Shown here: one piece after another, positions 1 through 4,976 of the stretch | Layout: each line of letters begins with the position of its first letter | Numbering within the stretch: the stretch's first letter is position 1 | Assembly (NCBI GenBank): GCA_031276375.1 | Contig: JAISNE010000341.1 | Location: 1-5,587 of the forward strand | Direction of reading: 5' to 3' | Origin: Accumulibacter sp. | Lineage (GTDB): Bacteria; Pseudomonadota; Gammaproteobacteria; Burkholderiales; Rhodocyclaceae | Length of the DNA: 5,587 nt | Notes under the pieces: model-generated | What the model was told of the DNA's origin: nothing | The model's database searches: none | The model's input: the letters and a program-made list of their open reading frames with translations, nothing else | Made by a program: the position numbers and the translations under genes

Positions 1-426
1 GATAGTCCGCACGGTCGCTGTTCCTTCGGGATGGAGGATATTCGGCCAATCCTGACCTGCCTGCCAGCGACCGCCGGAAAAAACTGGATCGGAAGGATCC
101 GGTGTATGTGACGCACCGTTTCCACCTACCCGACGATCAACATCAATATCGCTCTCAATAGCGATAGAAGTCCCTGTTGGCCCCTGAGCGGAAATCAAGA
201 CTCCCAATATGTCTTCTTGGACATTAACCGTATATTCAGTTACAGAAGGACTGAATTCGGGGATCAGCTTTATTCCCGTATGGGAGCTGTCTTCCACGGA
301 TAGAGAATCCAAGCGCGGCCCTGATGCCTGATCGCCACCGCCACCACCACCACCACCACCACAAGCGGCAGTCGTCAGTGCGACAGGAACCAAAACAGCT
401 GAACCAAGAAAAGTTCTGCGTTTCAT
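1..426 (-). CDS. Tat-type lipoprotein with poly-glycine linker and cadherin-like beta-sandwich segment (3' end missing)
   Basis: The frame is open from ATG at 426 to the left edge (142 codons), so only the N-terminal part is present. The protein begins MKRRTFLGSAVLVPVALTTAAC: a twin-arginine RRTFLG motif, a hydrophobic stretch and a lipobox-like TAAC with Cys22. This predicts Tat export and lipid anchoring. Nine glycines follow directly (residues 23-31), a common flexible linker after the lipidated cysteine. Residues about 38-70 (RLDSLSVEDSS, then FSPSVTEYTVNV) resemble the start of the cadherin-like beta-sandwich repeat found in secreted bacterial proteins, where 'FSPxxxEYTVxV' is typical. 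A ribosome site GGAGA (432-436) lies 5 bases before the ATG and supports this start. Codons are more AT-rich than in the operon to the right. The function is unknown; an extracytoplasmic binding or surface role is only inferred. A longer reading frame in this region overlaps it and encodes a tryptophan run from the glycine repeat; I reject that frame. Confidence 0.82.
   Translation of the reverse strand, partial: MKRRTFLGSAVLVPVALTTAACGGGGGGGGGDQASGPRLDSLSVEDSSHTGIKLIPEFSPSVTEYTVNVQEDILGVLISAQGPTGTSIAIESDIDVDRRVGGNGASHTPDPSDPVFSGGRWQAGQDWPNILHPEGTATVRTI
334..360. repeat. Trinucleotide microsatellite encoding nine glycines
   Basis: Nine consecutive GGT/GGC codons (read on the minus strand) follow Cys22 of the lipoprotein. 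Six of them are an uninterrupted GGT run (343-360). Gain or loss of units would change linker length without breaking the frame. Confidence 0.9.
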
Positions 427-679
427 GACTTTCTCCATTTAGTAACATAAAGCTAGTTATTAACCCGGCCCTTTGGTATACGATGTCAAAGTAGCCAATT
501 GTTGTTGCTAGGTTTGATGCCTCAGACTTAACTGTTTCAAGTCGCTCGCGATTAGCCTCCTTTCTGGCACTTAATGCGCCCACTTACGTGGATCCTTCTT
601 TCCCTCCTTGTTGTGGGGGGAAGAGGCTAGGGAAAAGTATATTCGCCCATTTTGCTTTACCACCTTTTTCAAAGGTAAA
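427..679. other. Gap without a convincing gene between the dehydrogenase and the lipoprotein
   Basis: This AT-richer stretch contains no gene I can support. On the minus strand a TTGACA box (484-489) could be the -35 of a lipoprotein promoter, but the matching -10 is weak (GGTTAA-like, about 460-465). A perfect 6-base stem with a 3-base loop (ACCTTT/AAAGGT, 662-676) lies just after the dehydrogenase stop. A second, imperfect pyrimidine/purine hairpin lies at about 597-628. Neither is followed by a T-run on the minus strand, so a terminator here is possible but unproven. A purine-rich AAAGGAGG on the minus strand (557-564) resembles a ribosome site but no usable start codon follows it. Confidence 0.5.
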
Positions 680-1591
680 TCAATTACTTTTTGCCTCCGG
701 CAGCTCAATGCCGGGGAAAATCTTGATGACCGCCGAGTCGTCCTCGGAACCGTGCCCGGCCGCCGAGGCCGACATGTACATTTGATGCGCCGCGGCGGAC
801 AAGGGCAGCGGGAAGACGGCTTTTTTCGCGTAATCCAGAACGATGCCCAGATCCTTGACGAAGATGTTGACCTGCGAGAGCGGCGTGTAGTCGGCGGCCA
901 GGATGTGCGGCACGCGATTCTGGAACATCCATGAATTGCCCGCGCTGTGGGTGATGACTTCATAAACCCGCGCGGGATCGGCGCCGGCGCGGATGGCCAG
1001 CGCCATGGCCTCGCTGGCGGCGGCGACATGCACTCCGGCCAGCAATTGATTGACCATTTTCATCACCGATCCCGGCCCCGCTTCGCCGCCGAGGCGGTAG
1101 ACCTGGCCGGCGATCGCTGCCAGCACGGCTTCGCACTTGGCGTAGGCCTCCGGCGCGCCGGACGACATCACGGTCATCTCGCCGGCCAGCGCCTTGGCCG
1201 CGCCGCCGGAAATCGGCGCGTCCAGCATCAGCAGGCCGGCGTCGGCCAGACGCTTGCCCAAGGCCCTGGCGAAGTCGGGCGAGACGGTGGCGCTGGCCAT
1301 GACCACCGAACCGGGCTTCATATGCGGCGCGGCGCCGTTCTCGCCGAACAGGACGGTTTCCGTCTGCTCGGCGTTGACCACCACGGTAATCAGCACGTCG
1401 ATCAGCGGCGCCAGGGCCGCCGGCGATTCGGCGCGCAGGCCGCCGGCGTCGACCACTTTGCGCACCGCTTCGGGCCGCAGGTCGCAGGCGTGCACCTCGA
1501 ATCCCTCGCGCAACAGGGACATGGCGACGCCCATGCCCATGGCGCCCAGGCCGATGACGCCGACCGGCGGTTTTCTGACAGTTGTATTCAT
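680..1591 (-). CDS. ltnD: L-threonate dehydrogenase-like NAD(P)-dependent beta-hydroxyacid dehydrogenase
   Basis: This 303-residue cytoplasmic enzyme belongs to the 3-hydroxyisobutyrate dehydrogenase superfamily, which oxidises the hydroxyl of a short hydroxy acid using NAD(P)+. The N-terminal Rossmann fold carries GLGAMG (residues 14-19). An acidic residue after the second strand (Asp37 in ACDLRP) suggests NAD+ preference. The substrate-binding signature is DAPISGG (124-130), followed by GEMTVMSSG. The catalytic Lys178 lies in GPGSVMKMVNQ with Asn181, and the C-terminal KDLG motif is at 246-249. The segments HSAGNSWMFQNR and HGSEDDSAVIKIFPGI resemble the LtnD/YgbJ branch, known for L-threonate oxidation, more than tartronate-semialdehyde reductase; this is from memory of the family. 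Length is normal. The start is preceded by GGAAAG (1601-1606), 9 bases upstream, and the gap from dctM is 27 bases, so it is cotranscribed as the last operon gene. The exact substrate could be another tetronate or a 3-hydroxy acid. Confidence 0.88.
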   Translation of the reverse strand: MNTTVRKPPVGVIGLGAMGMGVAMSLLREGFEVHACDLRPEAVRKVVDAGGLRAESPAALAPLIDVLITVVVNAEQTETVLFGENGAAPHMKPGSVVMASATVSPDFARALGKRLADAGLLMLDAPISGGAAKALAGEMTVMSSGAPEAYAKCEAVLAAIAGQVYRLGGEAGPGSVMKMVNQLLAGVHVAAASEAMALAIRAGADPARVYEVITHSAGNSWMFQNRVPHILAADYTPLSQVNIFVKDLGIVLDYAKKAVFPLPLSAAAHQMYMSASAAGHGSEDDSAVIKIFPGIELPEAKSN

Positions 1592-1618
1592 GCGCTTTGA
1601 CTTTCCAGTAAGTGGGTT

Positions 1619-2899
1619 TCAGGAGCGGTAGAGCAAATCCCGGAGGAACAGGGAAATTTGCGGGAAATAGGTGATGAGCATCAGGCAGACGAGCACGGTG
1701 AGCACGAAGGGGATGAGTTCGCGGACGATCTCGTCGACCGAAATCTTGGCCACCGTGCAGGCGGCGAAGAGATTGACCCCGAAGGGCGGAGTAATCATCC
1801 CGCAGGCGAGGTTCACCACCATGATGATCCCGAAATGCACCGGGTCGACTCCGAACTTCATCGCCACCGGCACCAGGATCGGGGCGAGCACGATGATCGA
1901 GGAGGAGGTTTCGATGAACATGCCGATCACGAACAGCGAGACGTTGATCCCGAGCAGGAACATGGCGCTGGAGTTGAGGTTTGCCTTGAGGAAATCGCCG
2001 ATCGCCTCCGGCACGCCGGCGCGCGTGATCAGATAGCTGAACAGTCCGGCGTTGGCGATGATGAACATGATGACCGCCGAGGAAATCACCGACTTGCGGA
2101 AGATCGGGAAAAGATCCTTGAGCCTGATCTCCCGGTAGACGGCCATGCCGACGAACAAGGCGTAGAAGACGGCGACCACCGACGCTTCGGTCGGGGTAAA
2201 CACGCCGCCGTAGATGCCGCCAAGAATGATCACCGGCATCATCAGCGCGAACGCGGCTTCTTTCGTCGACTGCGTGAACCTCATCCGGCCAAGGTGGTCG
2301 TTCTTGCCGTATCCCCGGAATTTGCACCAGCACCAGACGAACAGCAGCAGACCGCCGCCGATCAGGACGCCGGGGCCGAAGCCGGCGATGAACATTTCGC
2401 CGATGGACACCTCGGCGGAAACGCCGTAAAGGATCATCGGGATCGACGGCGGGATGATCACGCCGAGTTCGGCCGACGTCGCCTGCAAGGCGGCGGCGAA
2501 GTTGACCGGATAGCCGTGCTTGACCAGCGCCGGAATGAGGATGGCGCCGATGGCGAAGGTGGTGGCCGGACCCGAACCGGAGACGGCGGCGAAGATCATG
2601 CAGGTAATCACGCAGGTCATGCCGAGTCCGCCCTGCAAGCCGCCGACGATGGACTTGGCGAAGTTGACCAGGCGGCCGGAAATTCCCCCGGTCTCCATGA
2701 CGTTCCCGGCGAGGATGAAGAAGGGGATGGCGCCAAGGGCGAACTTGTCGACCGCCGAGTACATTTCCTTGGGAATGACGAGCATCGGCACGCCGCCGAA
2801 AATCTGGATTCCGGTGACGCTGGCGAAGCCGATCGACACGGCGATCGGGACGCTGAACGCGAAGAAGATAATCATCGAGACGAGCATGACGGTGGGCAT
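1619..2899 (-). CDS. dctM: TRAP transporter large permease DctM
   Basis: This is the 426-residue ion-coupled permease of a TRAP system, which moves substrate delivered by DctP across the inner membrane using a sodium or proton gradient. It is hydrophobic almost throughout, as expected for the multi-helix DctM family, and has the usual length. Family hallmarks seen in order are FILAGNVMETGGIS (61-74), SGSGPATTFAIG (107-118), ELGVIIPPSIPMILYG (144-159), GGIYGGVFTPTEAS (227-240), ETSSSIIVLAPILVPV (330-345) and GMITPPFGVNLF (367-378). The two halves (re-entrant PPS and PPF loops) match the inverted-repeat transport core known for this family. A strong ribosome site GAGGAG (2905-2910) lies 5 bases before the ATG. 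It follows dctQ by 42 bases and precedes the dehydrogenase by 27, so it lies inside the operon. The sequence alone does not reveal the substrate. Confidence 0.97.
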   Translation of the reverse strand: MPTVMLVSMIIFFAFSVPIAVSIGFASVTGIQIFGGVPMLVIPKEMYSAVDKFALGAIPFFILAGNVMETGGISGRLVNFAKSIVGGLQGGLGMTCVITCMIFAAVSGSGPATTFAIGAILIPALVKHGYPVNFAAALQATSAELGVIIPPSIPMILYGVSAEVSIGEMFIAGFGPGVLIGGGLLLFVWCWCKFRGYGKNDHLGRMRFTQSTKEAAFALMMPVIILGGIYGGVFTPTEASVVAVFYALFVGMAVYREIRLKDLFPIFRKSVISSAVIMFIIANAGLFSYLITRAGVPEAIGDFLKANLNSSAMFLLGINVSLFVIGMFIETSSSIIVLAPILVPVAMKFGVDPVHFGIIMVVNLACGMITPPFGVNLFAACTVAKISVDEIVRELIPFVLTVLVCLMLITYFPQISLFLRDLLYRS

Positions 2900-2941
2900 G
2901 GCTTCTCCTCTGTTTCCGATCGTGATGGGCGCGTTTTCGGC

Positions 2942-3433
2942 CTATTGCTGCGTTTCGAGTTCGCTGCGCCGGGGATCGAGGAAATTGGCGATGGCGGCGA
3001 TGACGCAGAAGATGGCGCCGACCGGCACCGCGGCATAGCCGACGCTCATCGGCAGGAACTCCATGCTGCCGATTTCCTGGAAACGGGTGCGCCAGGCGAG
3101 GTCGAAGCCGTACCAGATGAGCACGGACAGGAAGAGCACGCAAATCACGGTAATCAGGAAGTGCAGCGGGCGCTGGAAGCGTCCACTCTTGCGGAACATG
3201 AAATCGAGGGAAATCTGCGCGCCTTCGCGGAAGGCGACGACGGCGCCGAGCATGATCATCCAGACCATCAGCAGCCGGATGAGCACCTCGCTCCAGGTCA
3301 GCGGCTGGTTGATGACGAAGCGGCTCAGCACTTGCAGCAGACCGAGCACCGAGATGACGCCGAGGAGCACGCAGGCCAGGCGGACGATGATCCAGGAAAG
3401 CCCGCGCTCGAAGGCGAGGAATTGGCGTTTCAT
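2942..3433 (-). CDS. dctQ: TRAP transporter small membrane subunit DctQ
   Basis: This 163-residue protein is the four-helix subunit that pairs with DctM in the inner membrane. Predicted helices lie at about 15-37, 50-68, 90-112 and 128-150. The family-typical region between helices 1 and 2 reads LTWSEVLIRLLMVWMIMLGA (45-64), followed by VAFREGAQISLDFM, with the conserved Trp-Ser-Glu, Arg53 and Arg69. I chose the ATG at 3433 because GGAG (3443-3446) lies 9 bases upstream and the resulting MKRQFLAFERGL start and length fit the family. An in-frame GTG at 3505 would add 24 proline-, arginine- and glutamate-containing residues, with no ribosome site noticed in front. The gene sits 245 bases after dctP, a wide gap for a TRAP operon, filled with hairpins and a CRISPR-repeat-like sequence. 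Confidence 0.95.
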   Translation of the reverse strand: MKRQFLAFERGLSWIIVRLACVLLGVISVLGLLQVLSRFVINQPLTWSEVLIRLLMVWMIMLGAVVAFREGAQISLDFMFRKSGRFQRPLHFLITVICVLFLSVLIWYGFDLAWRTRFQEIGSMEFLPMSVGYAAVPVGAIFCVIAAIANFLDPRRSELETQQ

Positions 3434-3523
3434 CTGAACAGACTCCGGTTGGAAACCTCCCCTTTCAGGGGAACGATCCGGCACGGGAGGGACGCGGGCC
3501 AACACCCGATCCCCTCATGCCGC

Positions 3524-3552
3524 GTCGCCCGCTCGCGGGCGTGGATTGAAAC
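3524..3552 (+). repeat. Solitary type I-C CRISPR-repeat-like sequence
   Basis: Read on the plus strand the 29 bases start GTCGCCCG, form a perfect 6-base stem CGCCCG/CGGGCG (3526-3531 with 3536-3541, loop CTCG) and end in GTGGATTGAAAC. That order (GTCGC start, stem-loop, then the GTGGATTGAAAC tail that yields the 11-base crRNA handle) is the hallmark of type I-C repeats processed by Cas5c/Cas5d. Those repeats are usually about 32 bases, so this copy is roughly 3 bases short in the stem. I find no second copy within one repeat-spacer distance on either side, nor elsewhere in the window, and no cas gene. It is antisense to the operon, so the dctPQM transcript would carry the reverse complement. 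Confidence 0.6.
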
Positions 3553-3620
3553 ATGAACGAACTCCCTCCGGAAAACCCGGCGATGCGAGAGATTCTTCCC
3601 AGGGCGCCCGCCGCGCCCGG

Positions 3621-3659
3621 AAAAGCGCGCCGCCGTTCAAGCCGGGGACGGCGGCGCGC
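3621..3659 (-). terminator. Probable intra-operon terminator or mRNA-stabilising hairpin after dctP
   Basis: On the minus strand a perfect 12-base GC-rich stem, GCGCGCCGCCGT paired with ACGGCGGCGCGC (plus-strand arms 3648-3659 and 3625-3636), with an 11-base loop, is followed directly by TTTT (3624-3621). It lies 19 bases after the dctP stop codon. The short T-run suggests partial termination, which would leave dctP more abundant than dctQ and dctM; a stem protecting the dctP message from 3' decay would have the same effect. Confidence 0.8.
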
Positions 3660-3667
3660 CTGAGCGA

Positions 3668-3685
3668 TCCTACTTGTCCTACTTG
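3668..3685. repeat. 9-base tandem duplication over the dctP stop codon
   Basis: TCCTACTTG occurs twice in direct succession (3668-3676 and 3677-3685). On the coding strand this makes two in-frame TAG codons three codons apart (3681-3679 and 3672-3670), so the protein ends at the first and the second acts as a backup. Confidence 0.9.
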
Positions 3686-4656
3686 ACGTCCATGATCTTC
3701 TTGATGTTGGCCTCGCCGAATTCCTTGTTGTACCCGACGTAGGCGGAAGCCACGGCCTTCTGGAAAGCGGCGTTGTCCACCTTCTCGATGATCTCGACGC
3801 CTTCCTTGCGCATGATGTCCATGCCTTCGACCTCATCCGAGTTGACCTTCTTGCGGTTGGCCACCAGGGCGATCTTGGCGGCTTCCTGGAAAGCGCTCTT
3901 GTCGGCGGCGGAGAGACCGTCCCACAGACCCTTGTTGATGATCAAGAGCGCCGGCGAATAAACGTGCGCGTCCAGCGTGAGGTACTTCTGCACGGTGTAG
4001 AGCTTGTTCGACAGGATCACCGGAATGGGGTTTTCCTGGCCGTCGATGGTGCCGGTCTGGCAGGCGGTGAACACCTCGTTCATGTTCATCGGCGTGGGCA
4101 GGGCGCCCATCGCCTTGAAGGCGTCCATGTGCACCTTGTTTTCCATGGTGCGGATCTTCAGGCCCTTGACGTCCTCGGGCGTCTTGATCGGCCGCTTGCT
4201 GTTGGTGATGTGGCGGAAACCGTTTTCCATCCAGGTGATGGCGACCAGGCCCTTGGCCGGGAACTTGGTGAGAATCTCCTGGCCGATCGGACCGTCGAGC
4301 ACCTTGCGCGCATGGTCATAGTCGCGGAACAGGTAAGGAATGTCGACGATCCGGGTCTCGGCCACGAAGTTGCCCACCGGCCCGGTCGAGGTGATGACCA
4401 TGTCCTGGGTGCCGAGCTGCACGGCTTCGAGCATTTCGCGCTCGCCGCCCAGGGCGCCCATGGTGAAGTATTGCAGCTTGTAGCGCCCGTCGGTGCGCTT
4501 GACGATCTCATCGTTGAACGTCGTCGCCATGATCCCGTAGTGCGAATCGATGGCGTTCGTCCAGCCGATCTTCAACGCCGTCTGCGCCTGCGCCGTCATG
4601 GCCATGCCCAAACCCAGGCCGATCAATACGCCAACTGCCATCCGTCTTGCTTTCAT
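3679..4656 (-). CDS. dctP: TRAP transporter periplasmic substrate-binding protein DctP
   Basis: This 325-residue periplasmic receptor captures the substrate and hands it to DctQM. Residues 1-25 are a Sec signal peptide: MKARR, a hydrophobic core, then AQAQ with likely cleavage after residue 23 or 25. The mature protein opens with a typical LKIGWTNAIDSHYG strand and loop. Family motifs are GALGGEREMLEAVQLGTQDM (67-86), GFRHITN (146-152), KGLKIRTMEN (164-173), GALPTPMNMNEVF (184-196) and GTIDGQENP (202-210). Arg169 is the conserved residue that in this family forms a salt bridge to the substrate carboxylate, so an organic acid ligand is expected. Glu194 and Asn209 are also at conserved pocket positions. 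The ribosome site GAGGGG (4665-4670) lies 8 bases before the ATG. It is the first operon gene, divergent from the GntR regulator, and is followed by a strong hairpin. The genetic link to an LtnD-like enzyme makes a tetronate or similar hydroxy acid a reasonable guess, not a demonstration. Confidence 0.97.
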   Translation of the reverse strand: MKARRMAVGVLIGLGLGMAMTAQAQTALKIGWTNAIDSHYGIMATTFNDEIVKRTDGRYKLQYFTMGALGGEREMLEAVQLGTQDMVITSTGPVGNFVAETRIVDIPYLFRDYDHARKVLDGPIGQEILTKFPAKGLVAITWMENGFRHITNSKRPIKTPEDVKGLKIRTMENKVHMDAFKAMGALPTPMNMNEVFTACQTGTIDGQENPIPVILSNKLYTVQKYLTLDAHVYSPALLIINKGLWDGLSAADKSAFQEAAKIALVANRKKVNSDEVEGMDIMRKEGVEIIEKVDNAAFQKAVASAYVGYNKEFGEANIKKIMDVK

Positions 4657-4695
4657 CTGTTTTTCCCCTCGCTAAAAGTGCCGGTCCGGCGCCCT

Positions 4696-4709
4696 GGGCG
4701 ATATCGCCC
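4696..4709. repeat. Perfect 14-base palindrome in the dctP leader
   Basis: GGGCGATATCGCCC is fully self-complementary without a spacer, about 40 bases upstream of the dctP start codon. It may be a protein-binding site or, in RNA, a short hairpin. No known regulator site was recognised. Confidence 0.6.
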
Positions 4710-4770
4710 GGAACCCGGAACCAGCGATGAACAGTCCGATGAATCCCTGTGTTTCCCCGGCGCGCCGTTT

Positions 4771-4818
4771 TTGGCGCTTGCCGTGTGTCTTGCCGTTCTT
4801 GGCGAAAAAGCGCCAAGA
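4771..4818 (-). promoter_or_regulatory. Two mutually exclusive stem-loops in the dctP leader
   Basis: Stem A pairs TCTTGGCG with CGCCAAGA (4797-4804 with 4811-4818, 6-base loop). Stem B pairs TTGGCGCTT with AAGCGCCAA (4771-4779 with 4808-4816). Both use bases 4811-4816, so an RNA could form only one at a time. The loop of stem B also contains the direct repeat CTTGCCGT (4777-4784 and 4789-4796). A T-run does not follow either stem, so this does not look like a classical terminator/antiterminator pair. Confidence 0.4.
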
Positions 4819-4846
4819 GCCATGAAAGTGTTACGGGCTATGAGTG

Positions 4847-4872
4847 TCAGGAGCCGATAACATCAGGAGCCG
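4847..4872. repeat. 10-base direct repeat next to the operator
   Basis: TCAGGAGCCG occurs at 4847-4856 and 4863-4872, 16 bases apart start to start, immediately beside the putative operator. It could be a paired regulator site or a chance local duplication. Confidence 0.6.
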
Positions 4873-4877
4873 TTGAA

Positions 4878-4890
4878 GTTGTTATACAAC
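4878..4890. promoter_or_regulatory. Candidate FadR-family GntR operator
   Basis: GTTGTTATACAAC is a perfect inverted repeat, GTTGT-TAT-ACAAC. Its core TTGTTATACAA fits the FadR-subfamily operator pattern T-N-G-T-N3-A-C-N-A exactly. It overlaps the proposed minus-strand -10 TATAAC and lies 87 bases upstream of the divergent regulator gene. Occupation by the regulator would therefore block the operon promoter, the usual mode for this family. Binding is inferred from pattern and position only. Confidence 0.65.
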
Positions 4891-4976
4891 AATACATGTG
4901 ATAACTTGGGTAAGTAAAGCACAGGATGAAAATATTTACAACATCCGGCGCGAAATGATTGCGAGGTTCCAGAAAA

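Larger units (their letters stand above)
3434..3678. other. Structured dctP-dctQ intergenic spacer
   Basis: No gene is supported here. From right to left along the operon transcript the spacer holds a strong terminator-like hairpin (3621-3659), a CRISPR-repeat-like stem-loop (3524-3552) and a short hairpin TCCCCT/AGGGGA (3458-3463 with 3467-3472, 3-base loop) just ahead of the dctQ ribosome site. The last could influence access to the dctQ start. No clear sigma-70 promoter for dctQM is visible in this GC-rich spacer. Confidence 0.6.
4657..4976. promoter_or_regulatory. Divergent control region between dctP and the GntR regulator
   Basis: This 320-base gap holds no supported gene. Its right third is AT-rich and promoter-like, with a palindromic operator candidate (4878-4890) and a TACAACA half-site repeated 52 bases apart (4885-4891 and 4937-4943). 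On the minus strand TATAAC (4881-4886) is a plausible -10 for the operon, though no good -35 lies at 16-18 bases. If this is the promoter, the dctP leader is about 215 bases and contains the inverted repeats at 4696-4709, 4771-4816 and 4797-4818. A plus-strand promoter for the regulator is less clear; TTGGGT (4906-4911) with AATATT (4931-4936) is a weak candidate. Confidence 0.6.

Noticed and set aside
236..583. Minus-strand reading frame starting at GTG 583, with AAGGA upstream
   Set aside because: Its second half overlaps the better-supported lipoprotein gene and encodes a tryptophan run produced by the glycine codon repeat in another frame. The first 50 residues match nothing I recognise. 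The GTG follows directly after an in-frame stop.
662..676. Operon terminator after the dehydrogenase
   Set aside because: The stem is only 6 bases and no T-run follows it on the minus strand, so I describe it within the gap entry but do not call it a terminator.
960..3143. Long minus-strand open frame across dctQ, dctM and the dehydrogenase
   Set aside because: It is an arginine-rich out-of-frame reading of three recognisable genes.
3447..3456. GGTTGGAAAC as a possible second CRISPR repeat end
   Set aside because: It matches the GGATTGAAAC tail at 8 of 10 bases but has no stem-loop upstream, and its distance from the real candidate does not fit an array unit.
3434..3505. N-terminal extension of DctQ to GTG 3505
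   Set aside because: The extra 24 residues are hydrophilic and unlike the family, while the ATG at 3433 has a properly spaced GGAG.
3524..3552. Calling a CRISPR array
   Set aside because: Only one repeat-like unit is present, with no spacer-repeat periodicity and no cas genes in the window.
1658..3556. Long plus-strand open frame opposite dctM and dctQ
   Set aside because: It encodes a highly biased Asp/Glu/His/Arg-rich sequence, a shadow of the high-GC minus-strand genes, which have clear family motifs.
3553..3663. Small plus-strand frame (36 residues) starting with ATG right after the CRISPR-like repeat
   Set aside because: There is no ribosome site, the composition is arginine/proline-rich as expected from GC-rich DNA, and it runs through the dctP terminator hairpin on the opposite strand.
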